From contig CAAGDF010000061.1 of the NCBI GenBank assembly GCA_900768525.1, forward strand, positions 1 to 41,830: a stretch of 41,830 nt of DNA, written 5' to 3'. The translations under genes and the position numbers were made by a program. The notes under the pieces were generated by a model. That model had not been told where the DNA came from. It did not search any database and was given only the letters and a program-made list of their open reading frames with translations. This stretch comes from Clostridia bacterium. GTDB taxonomy: Bacteria; Bacillota; Clostridia; Christensenellales; Borkfalkiaceae. This document shows, piece by piece, positions 1-7,000 of this stretch (positions are counted from its first letter, which is position 1; every line of letters begins with the position of its first letter).

Positions 1-321
1 GTTTCTGCATTGGTTAAAAGACTACAATGACCGAAACAGGTCTATTGTATCCTTTCGACCAATGCGAGCCTCGTCATGCTTGTATCTAAGCCTTAAAAAA
101 ACTATAGACATGGAAAATGCTTTTAATAAAAGTCGCGCTATAGGTTGATTATTTGAGGTTTCGCATAATGTTTGCCTATGGTGCCCCTTAGACAACTTTT
201 GTGCGACAAAAGTTTGAAAGCATATATAAAAGGTATATATACACAGTAAAGTTGTTTTAAACATTTTGAAAAACGAAACTAATAAATAACGAAAAGTAAA
301 TAATATTATATCGAGCGCGTG

Positions 322-369
322 CGTTACGCGTATACAATATATAAACGTTACGCGTATGCGCTATATAAA
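322..369. repeat. 24-bp tandem direct repeat, two copies
   Basis: Units 322-345 and 346-369 both begin CGTTACGCGTAT and end TATATAAA, with three mismatches between them. Each carries the palindrome TACGCGTA. The same 8-base palindrome recurs inside the 10-base palindrome GTACGCGTAC at 14304-14313, in another intergenic region. The repeat could be an operator or an AT/GC alternating structural element. Its role is unknown. Confidence 0.7.
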
Positions 370-459
370 ATTGACTGTGGTCGCCGATTGTCGGTGATTG
401 CCGTCGTTTTTTATGCCGAAAATGCCCAAAATGCATAATATGCATTAAAATATACAAAT

Positions 460-477
460 ATTCAATATTTATTCATA
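460..477. promoter_or_regulatory. ARG-box-like operator 1 upstream of the amino-acid ABC operon
   Basis: The 18-base site fits the ARG box consensus (TGAAT, four A/T bases, ATTCA) with a single core mismatch (TCAAT for TGAAT). It lies 47 bases before the -35 box. Its centre is 42 bases, about four helical turns, from the second site at 502-519, as expected for cooperative ArgR/AhrC-type binding. The surroundings are AT-rich, so chance resemblance is possible. Confidence 0.4.
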
Positions 478-501
478 AAAAGCAAAAAAATATAGAAAAT
501 T

Positions 502-519
502 TATGAATATGTATGCAAA
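502..519. promoter_or_regulatory. ARG-box-like operator 2 abutting the -35 box
   Basis: The site reads TGAAT, ATGT, ATGCA. That is one mismatch in the right half-site and one G in the A/T centre relative to the ARG box consensus. It ends four bases before the TTGACA element, a position from which a bound hexameric arginine repressor could block or modulate RNA polymerase. Together with site 460-477 it suggests that the downstream importer is controlled by arginine. No ArgR gene is in the window. Confidence 0.4.
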
Positions 520-523
520 ATGT

Positions 524-552
524 TTGACAACCGAAAAAGAGGGGGTTATAAT
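524..552 (+). promoter_or_regulatory. Sigma-A promoter of the amino-acid ABC operon
   Basis: A perfect -35 box (TTGACA, 524-529) and a perfect -10 box (TATAAT, 547-552) are separated by 17 bases. Transcription would begin near 559-560, giving a leader of about 80 bases before the ATG at 641. No recognised riboswitch is seen in this leader. Confidence 0.9.
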
Positions 553-640
553 GGCGACATAAAAAGCGAGGGGCGATGCGTCGTGCACGGCGCGGTGCGC
601 TTCGAGCCAAAATTCGATACTTTTTTAGGAGAAAATAAAA

Positions 641-1492
641 ATGAAAAAACTTATTGCACTTATGATGACGATGATGCTTGCCGTGGCTTGCACGTTTGCT
701 TTCACCGCTTGCGGAATATCCGACGGCGGCGACAACGAAAAAGGTAAATTTACCGTTGTAACGAACTGTCCTTTCGGTAACTACGAATATATCGGCGACG
801 ACGGCAAGATTTACGGTATCGATATCGAACTTGCAGGACTTTTTGCAAAGGAAAACGATCTTGAACTTGTAGTTAAAAATATTGATTTCGACGCAATCTT
901 CACTCAGGTTGAAGCGGGTTACGCCGATGCGGGTATGGCTGGTATTACCGTTACCGAAGAAAGAAAGAAAATTTACGACTTTTCCGATACATATTGTAAA
1001 GCATCTCAAAAACTTATCGTTCTCGAATCCAACACGGATTTTGACGGACTTACCGAAGCAAGCGCGGTAGAGGCTAAACTTGCCGCTCTTACCGGCAAAA
1101 AGATCGGCTATCAGACGGGTACGACCGGCGGAATGTATATCGTCGGCGACGAAGATTTCGGTTTTGCCGGATTCAAAAACATCGAAGGAAAGAACTACGA
1201 CACGGCTGTACTTGCCGTAGAAGATATGCTCAACGGTAACCTTTATGCCGTAGTGGTAGACGAAGGTCCCGCAAACTCCATAGTTGCAAGCAAACAGGGT
1301 GTTAAGGTTGTAGACGTTAAACTTACCGACGAAGAATATGCTTTCGTTATCAAGAAAGGCAATACCGAGCTTCAGACTAAATTCAACGCTTTCCTTACCA
1401 AAGTAAAAGCCGACGGAACGTATGATGCAATCGAAGCCAAATATTATCAGAATATCGGCGAAAAAGTCGGTTACGATTTGTTCGTAGGCTAA
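641..1492 (+). CDS. Polar amino-acid ABC transporter substrate-binding lipoprotein
   Basis: This 283-residue protein is a family 3 extracellular solute-binding protein (SBP_bac_3 fold), anchored outside the membrane, that captures a polar amino acid and delivers it to the permease. A hydrophobic signal of about 20 residues ends in the lipobox FTAC, with Cys24 the likely lipidated residue. Family hallmarks are the GKIYGIDIELA segment near residue 55 and the GITVTEERKKIYDFS segment near residue 100. The start is set by AGGAG at 627-631, nine bases before the ATG. It is the first gene of a three-gene operon behind a perfect promoter and two ARG-like boxes. The ligand cannot be read from sequence. 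The operator sites favour a basic amino acid such as arginine, which is inference. Confidence 0.95.
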   Translation: MKKLIALMMTMMLAVACTFAFTACGISDGGDNEKGKFTVVTNCPFGNYEYIGDDGKIYGIDIELAGLFAKENDLELVVKNIDFDAIFTQVEAGYADAGMAGITVTEERKKIYDFSDTYCKASQKLIVLESNTDFDGLTEASAVEAKLAALTGKKIGYQTGTTGGMYIVGDEDFGFAGFKNIEGKNYDTAVLAVEDMLNGNLYAVVVDEGPANSIVASKQGVKVVDVKLTDEEYAFVIKKGNTELQTKFNAFLTKVKADGTYDAIEAKYYQNIGEKVGYDLFVG

Positions 1493-1550
1493 TCGGTAAC
1501 GCCTTTGCCTGAATAAACGGTCGTTACAAGAATAAATAAAATAATCGCAG

Positions 1551-1580
1551 AAATTTCCGTTTTTCTAAGCGGAAATTTTT
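1551..1580 (+). terminator. Intercistronic hairpin, possible leaky terminator
   Basis: AAATTTCCG at 1551-1559 pairs perfectly with CGGAAATTT at 1570-1578 around a 10-base loop, and the stem ends in a run of five T. It lies between the binding-protein and permease genes. Such hairpins often stabilise the upstream message or let only part of transcription continue, giving an excess of binding protein over membrane components. Which of these applies here is inference. Confidence 0.6.
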
Positions 1581-1598
1581 GGCGTAAAGAGAGTAAAA

Positions 1599-2354
1599 AT
1601 GGATTTTTCGGCAAAATGGCAGGCTTTCTGGAAAACTCTTGACGTAGAGTACTGGCAAAAGCTTCTTATAAAAGGTATAACCAACACGATAGAAATAGCC
1701 GTATTAGGTCTTGTGATCGGTATTTTTATCGGTACGCTGATAGCGATCGTAAAAGTATCTCCGAAATACAACCCGATCGTGCGCGTGCTCGATAAGATAT
1801 GCTCGCTGTACGTTGCGCTGTTCCGCGGAACGCCTATGGTAGTGCAACTTCTTCTTGCGTATTATGTTTTTCTTCCGCTTTGCGGCGCAAAGAACGTAAA
1901 CGCGCTTGTCGTCGGTATAATCGTGTTCGGGCTTAATTCGGGTGCGTACGTTTCCGAGATAATGCGCGGCGGTATAAATTCGATAGACGTCGGGCAAATG
2001 GAAGCGGGCAGAGCATTAGGGCTAAGTTATCCCGTAACCATGATAAAAATAGTCATTCCGCAGGCGATAAAAAATATCGTGCCGACTCTCGGTAACGAGT
2101 TCATTACGTTGATAAAAGAAACTTCGGTCGTCAGTTTTATAACCGTTTATGATTTATACACGGTAATGAAGGCGATCGCGGGGAAAACGTACGATTCGGT
2201 CGTGCCGTATTTGTTTATGGCGGTAATATATATCGTTCTGGTACTGCTTATAACGTTGCTTATCAAAATTGTGGAAAAGGCGTTTGCGAAAAGCGACCGT
2301 AATTTCGGTTCAAAAGCCAAAAAATCCAAAAAAGCTAAGGGGGCGGAGGTGTAA
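1599..2354 (+). CDS. Polar amino-acid ABC transporter permease
   Basis: This 251-residue integral membrane protein of the His/Glu/Gln/Arg/opine permease family (HisM/GlnP type) forms the membrane channel of the importer, probably as a homodimer because only one permease gene is present. Hydrophobic helices lie near residues 28-50, 68-92, 100-118, 185-200 and 208-235. The cytoplasmic EAA loop that contacts the ATPase is clear near residues 134-152 (EAGRALGLSYPVTMIKIV). The lysine-rich tail is cytoplasmic. The ribosome binding site is weak (AGAGAG about ten bases upstream). The stop codon is separated by two bases from the GTG start of the ATPase gene, which indicates coupled translation. Confidence 0.95.
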   Translation: MDFSAKWQAFWKTLDVEYWQKLLIKGITNTIEIAVLGLVIGIFIGTLIAIVKVSPKYNPIVRVLDKICSLYVALFRGTPMVVQLLLAYYVFLPLCGAKNVNALVVGIIVFGLNSGAYVSEIMRGGINSIDVGQMEAGRALGLSYPVTMIKIVIPQAIKNIVPTLGNEFITLIKETSVVSFITVYDLYTVMKAIAGKTYDSVVPYLFMAVIYIVLVLLITLLIKIVEKAFAKSDRNFGSKAKKSKKAKGAEV

Positions 2355-2356
2355 AA

Positions 2357-3196
2357 GTGAGCGATACGTTACTTTCTATAAAGAATTTACAAAAGTCGTT
2401 CGGCGACAATGACGTATTGAAGGGCATAGACCTCGATATCGAAGCGGGCGAGGTGGTGGTAATAATCGGTCCGTCGGGCTGCGGAAAATCCACGTTTTTA
2501 CGCTGTGTTAACTGTATGGAAGATCCTACCGGCGGTTCGATAATCTTCGACGGCGAGGATCTTGCCGATATGAAAGTGGATATCAACAAGCACCGCCGCA
2601 ATATCGGAATGGTTTTTCAGCACTTCAACCTTTTCAACAACAAAAACGTGATCGATAACATCACGCTTGCGCCCAACCATATCAAAATTTCCGACCGTAA
2701 CAAGCAGGCAAGAAAGAATTTCTTTATAAAAATCGCCAACCTGTTCAGAAAAGCCGAGGATAAAAAGCCGATAGAACCGCTAAAAAGCGTTAAGGAAATC
2801 AAAGCGGAAAACCGCAAAAAGGCGTTCGAACTGCTCGGTAAAATCGGACTTGAAGATAAAGCCGAGACTTATCCGTCAACCCTTTCGGGCGGGCAAAAAC
2901 AGCGTATTGCGATAATCCGCGCGCTCGCAATGGACCCCGAGGTTTTGCTTTTCGACGAGCCGACCTCCGCTCTCGATCCCGAAATGGTCGGCGAGGTTCT
3001 CGACCTCATAAAGGAAATCGCGCGCGAGGGAATGACTATGATCGTGGTAACGCACGAAATGGGCTTTGCGAAAGAGGTCGCAACCCGCGTAATTTTTATG
3101 GACGACGGCGTTATCAAAGAGGAAAACCCGCCTGAAGAGTTTTTTGCAAACCCGCAAAATCCCCGCCTTAAAGAATTTTTGTCCAAAGTACTATAA
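2357..3196 (+). CDS. Amino-acid ABC transporter ATP-binding protein
   Basis: This 279-residue cytoplasmic ATPase of the GlnQ/HisP type drives the importer. Walker A is GPSGCGKST at residues 38-46, the Q-loop Gln is residue 88, the signature LSGGQ is at 176-180, Walker B (VLLFDEP) is near 196-202, and the switch His follows in VVTHE. The start is GTG, chosen because the preceding GGAGG overlaps the end of the permease gene and the protein begins with the expected MSDTLLSIKNL. GlnQ-type proteins are usually about 240-250 residues. This one has about 40 extra, lysine-rich residues at roughly 112-152, between the Q-loop region and the helical domain that leads to the signature. All catalytic motifs are intact. 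Confidence 0.96.
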   Translation: MSDTLLSIKNLQKSFGDNDVLKGIDLDIEAGEVVVIIGPSGCGKSTFLRCVNCMEDPTGGSIIFDGEDLADMKVDINKHRRNIGMVFQHFNLFNNKNVIDNITLAPNHIKISDRNKQARKNFFIKIANLFRKAEDKKPIEPLKSVKEIKAENRKKAFELLGKIGLEDKAETYPSTLSGGQKQRIAIIRALAMDPEVLLFDEPTSALDPEMVGEVLDLIKEIAREGMTMIVVTHEMGFAKEVATRVIFMDDGVIKEENPPEEFFANPQNPRLKEFLSKVL

Positions 3197-3251
3197 GGTT
3201 ATCTTTGCGAATAATTTGCGGAATGTATACGTTTTGCATATTTTCGTAATT

Positions 3252-3286
3252 AAAAACCATCTTATTTCAGGTGGTTTTTTATTTTT
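3252..3286 (+). terminator. Rho-independent terminator of the ABC operon
   Basis: A 10-bp stem (AAAAACCATC with GGTGGTTTTT, one G-U pair) closes an 8-base loop and is followed by a T-rich tract to 3286. It ends the amino-acid importer operon. Confidence 0.9.
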
Positions 3287-3546
3287 AAGTAAACTTTCGG
3301 TTAAGTTGTGTGTTTGTTTCGCGCACAAAAACGTATTTTATAAAATCTAATTTTTGACGATAAACATAAAAAACATGCCAAAAAACGCACAAAACAAGCA
3401 AAAAATCATGATAAAATTCAATAAGTTTTGCAAAAACAAAATCAACAATAGGTGAATTGTGTTTATATGGCGTACAATAAATTTTAACGTTTGGCGGTGA
3501 AAACGTTGATTTTTCAAAACATAAAACTGTATTTTTTATGCAAAAT

Positions 3547-3564
3547 AATGAATAAATATACATA
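3547..3564. promoter_or_regulatory. ARG-box-like site in the 3.2-4.07 kb intergenic region
   Basis: The site reads TGAAT, AAAT, ATACA, which is one mismatch from the ARG box consensus. A further TGAAT half-site follows at 3570-3574. It lies far (about 300 bases) from the next promoter but directly before a possible small ORF. It shares the string AATTTATGAATA (3565-3576) with the operator region upstream of the ABC operon. Confidence 0.3.
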
Positions 3565-3568
3565 ATTT

Positions 3569-3667
3569 ATGAATAAAACAAGCGCAAAAATCGACGAAAA
3601 AGCCGAGCGAATTATATTAAACGCGGTCAGAAAGCGGGCGTACGGGCAACCCGAAAAGCGGCTTTAA
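3569..3667 (+). CDS. Possible 32-residue small protein
   Basis: An ATG-initiated frame of 32 codons encodes a basic, helix-compatible peptide that starts MNKTSAKIDEKAERI and is rich in Lys and Arg. A hairpin terminator follows seven bases after its stop codon, and an ARG-like site overlaps its upstream region. Against it, no Shine-Dalgarno sequence precedes the ATG, and the only upstream promoter candidate (TTGATT at 3506, TATTTT at 3530, 18-base spacer) is weak. It could instead be part of a small non-coding transcript, or not expressed. Confidence 0.25.
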   Translation: MNKTSAKIDEKAERIILNAVRKRAYGQPEKRL

Positions 3668-3673
3668 CGTGCT

Positions 3674-3701
3674 AAATCGCGCAAGCGTTTTTGCGATTTT
3701 T
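3674..3701 (+). terminator. Hairpin with T-tract after the possible small ORF
   Basis: AAATCGC at 3674-3680 pairs with GCGATTT at 3693-3699 around a 12-base loop and runs into five T. This looks like an intrinsic terminator even though no established gene precedes it in this intergenic region. It therefore supports some short transcript from about 3540 to 3700. Confidence 0.55.
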
Positions 3702-3862
3702 GCATTACCGCGCAACTATAACGCGACTATATGTTCTACATAATGTAAACATTTTCTTCAAGCGAGCGGTAAAAAATGTGTGATATAAGCTGAAATTATA
3801 ATCGGCATAAATAAAATCTATGCAAAAAATGTATAGTGAAATAAAAAGTTGTCTTAAAACGG

Positions 3863-3891
3863 TTGACAAAATGAATAAAAATGCATATTAT
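3863..3891 (+). promoter_or_regulatory. Sigma-A promoter of the giant LRR gene, with embedded ARG-like box
   Basis: The -35 box is TTGACA (3863-3868) and the -10 box is TATTAT (3886-3891), with a 17-base spacer. Positions 3870-3887, inside the spacer, read TGAAT, AAAA, ATGCA, which is one mismatch from the ARG box consensus and has the same right half (ATGCA) as the site at 502-519. A protein bound there would directly occlude RNA polymerase. Confidence 0.8.
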
Positions 3892-3897
3892 ATTCCT

Positions 3898-4074
3898 ATG
3901 ATAATCGGAAAAGACATATTGTCGCCTGTCGGCGGGTAGTCGGCTTGGCGGGTAAACGCCTTTTCGGGTGGCTGCGCAAAACCGTAAAGCGGGGCGCGGT
4001 TGTCGCTAAAAACAAGTTTTTAATTTTACACTGCGGGCGAAATGCCTGCTAACGAAAATGTAGGAGGTTGCAAC
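3898..4074 (+). promoter_or_regulatory. Long, GC-richer leader of the giant LRR gene
   Basis: The likely transcript has about 175 untranslated bases, more GC-rich than the surrounding intergenic DNA. Short potential helices include GGCG with CGCC in the first half, AACCG with CGGTT in the middle, and a 6-bp hairpin (GCGGGC 4033-4038 with GCCTGC 4044-4049) ending 12 bases before the AGGAGG. I compared it by eye with cyclic-di-GMP and cobalamin riboswitch consensus elements and saw no match. It may tune translation or message stability. Confidence 0.35.
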
Positions 4075-7000
4075 ATGCAAAACAAAAAGAGGTTGCTGAT
4101 AATACTTATATCCGCAGTTCTCGTTTTGGCGGTCGGTCTGACTGTCTTATTGACGACAGTGCTCAAGCCGAGTGACGACAGTAGTAGTTCTTCCGCAAGC
4201 GACTCGGCGGGCGACGTCGATTACGCCGAAGGCAAGTTCTATTACGAAGCCGAAGACGAAAACGGACAAAAAGTATTGATCGAACTTGAACTGAAGAAAG
4301 ATTTGAGTTATTCGTTAACGGTTAACGGCACCGCGACTAGCGGTACTTATACCAAGAACGGAAACCGTATCGAGCTGCTCGAGGGCGGCAATACGGCTTA
4401 CACGCTTACGGATAACGGCGATACCGTCGAAATGACATACGACGGATATAAGGTTACGCTTATTGCGGACGTAACGTATACCGTTTCTTTTGCGGGCGTG
4501 GAGGGTTATAACTCCCTGTCTGTCAGAAACGGCAAAGTTATCGGCGAAGTTGCGGATCCTAGCAAAGAGGGTTACAGCTTTGTCGGCTGGTATAAAGACG
4601 CTGCGTTTGAAACGCGCGTATACCCCGCAATTTATGTGGTTAAGTCCGACGTAACTCTTTACGCAAGATTCAGTAATGCGACGGCTAAAGGCTTCAAGGT
4701 TAAACGCTATAGCATGAGCGGTGAACTCCTTGGCGAAGAAACCGTAGAAGTCGGTAAATCGCTTGAATTGGCTGATATGGGCGAGGGCTTCCTCGGTTGG
4801 TGGACGAGTAATTCGATGGATTCCGGCAAACTTACCGCAAAGGTAGGGGACAATACCGTTCTGACCGAAGATACCGTGCTTTACGCCGTATACGAAACCG
4901 ATTATGAAGAGGGTGTGCCTGTAGGCGTCAGCGTAAACGAAAACGGCGTTACATGGACGGCTGTCGAAGGTGTTCTTTATGACGTAGTCATTAATTTCGG
5001 CGGCACGCAGGTTGCCTCTAAGCCCGCTTTTGAAGGTAACAGCTTTGATTTTGCATTTGCCTCGAAAGACGCGGGCGAATATGCCGTAACCGTTTCTTGC
5101 AACGGTAAGGCTACCACTGTTTATTACACCAACAAACTGCTTGCAAGACCGTCCGGTCTCAGCGTAGACGGTATGTTGTTCTCGTTTGCAACGGTAAAAG
5201 ACGCTACGGCTTATTACCTCACGCTTAACGGAAAGAGCATTTCGCTCGGTGCGAATACCTATTTCGATTTCTCCGATTACGAAATGTCGAAAGACGGTCT
5301 TAAATTCGTTGTAAGAGCGCACGCCGCGGGTTATGCCGATTCGACCTCTTTTGAGTTCGAGTTGGTAAGAATTTTGAATAACGTTGAAAATATTGCATAT
5401 GCAAACGGCAAACTTACGTGGAATGCGGTTGAAGGTGCGGCGCAGTACGAAGTAATCGTAAACGGCAAGACCGCTTTCGTCGAGGACAACGAATTTGACG
5501 TTTCCGACCTTTACGGCGATCTTAACGTTTCGGTCAAAGCTATTGCAAAGGGATATTATTCCGAAAGCACGACCGCGCAGATCAATAAAGAAGATCTCGC
5601 TACGCCGAAAGGACTTAACTATTACGTTAAAGACGGCAAAGAATACGTCGAATGGACTAAAGACGACAACGCCGCCGCATACGAACTGAAGATTACGGGT
5701 AAGAAAGGCGGCTCGGCAACGACCGTAACCCCGACCTTGGCTGCGGACGCTACGAGCTATGAACTCGATGCAAGCGCGTTCGACGCTGACAGCGAATTAA
5801 CTTTTGAACTTGTTGCAAAATCGGCAAGCGGAGCAAACAATTCTTTGGCTGCTACGTTGACCGTAACCTGCGGCAAAGTCGAAAGCGTTGCTTATAACGA
5901 CGGCAAAGTTACCTGGGCTCCCGTCAGAAATACCGCCGAATATACGGTCGTACTTCCCGACGGAACCGAAGCTAAAACCGCGAAAGCCGAATATGCTTCC
6001 GTCACGTTCAATAAAGCGGGCGATAACGCGATTATCGTAAAAGCGGGCGCGGCATCCGCCGAAATAAAGGTAACGGCATACGCTATAACCTTTATGACCA
6101 ACAGCATTACCGTTCCCACACTTTATCACGCATACGGCGATACCGTCGTGCTTCCCGATGCCGATCTTACTCGTACGGGTTACGACTTTGCGGGTTGGGC
6201 AGACGCTGCGGGCGTTCGCCTCGGCGAATCTTTCGTAATGGACGAAAAGGCTACCGTAACGCTTTATGCGGCTTGGGAACCCAAGGAATATAACGTAACT
6301 CTTAACGTAGGCGACTACGGAAAAGACTTTGAAGACGGCAAAAATACCGTAACCGTTAAGTACGGAAAGAGCGATGCAGTGTTCTTTATGCCCGAACTCA
6401 ACGGCGCGGATAACTCCAAACTGTTCTATGGTTGGTATACTCAACCTGCGGGCAACGGCACAAGACTTACCGATGAAAACGGTATAATGCTCAGAGCATA
6501 CGGCAGTCCTTACGATTCTACCGTTTATGCGCAATGGGTTACCGCATTTGAATTCGAAGTTGCCAAAACTAACGAAGACGGTTCTGCCAAATCTTACAGT
6601 GTCAAGGCCGGTCCCGAAATCGATAAGTTCGAAGGCTCGGCGGTTACTGTTCCGTCCACCTATAACGGCAAACCGGTAACGCTTATCGAAAGTAACGCAT
6701 TCTATGACTGCGACTTTGCGGTACTTAACATACCTAACTCGGTTTACACTATCGAGCTTATATCGACCGATACGGGTTCCGCGTTCTCGAACTGCAGATA
6801 TCTCGAAGCGATCAACGTATACGACGTGGGTGAACTCGTTCTCGAACAACAAAAACGTTATTTCAGCGAGGACGGCGTGCTCTATTTTGAACGCGAAGCC
6901 GAAGTAACGTATTACAACAATACCGAAGTTGCTTATGTTCCCAGAGGTAAAGAGGGAACGCTCGTAATTTCCGATAAAGCCGAAGTCGTGCCTATGGGCG

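Larger units (their letters stand above)
1..523. other. AT-rich non-coding left end
   Basis: No gene could be supported here. A minus-strand reading frame of 80 codons (264 down to 22) has an ATG but no Shine-Dalgarno sequence before it. Its product is basic, rich in Arg and Leu toward the end, and not recognised. It may be the remnant of a repeat or mobile element. The stretch also holds a 24-bp tandem repeat (322-369), a motif in which two ATGCAT palindromes are separated by AAT (431-445), and two ARG-box-like sites just before the first clear promoter. Confidence 0.5.

Noticed and set aside
3930..4030. Possible cyclic-di-GMP or cobalamin riboswitch in the leader of the giant gene
   Set aside because: GC-rich short helices caught the eye, but the conserved sequence blocks of these classes are absent.
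4042..4074. Alternative upstream ATG for the giant LRR gene (11 extra residues)
   Set aside because: It falls inside a hairpin and lacks a ribosome binding site. AGGAGG is ideally placed for the ATG at 4075, which also begins a normal export signal.
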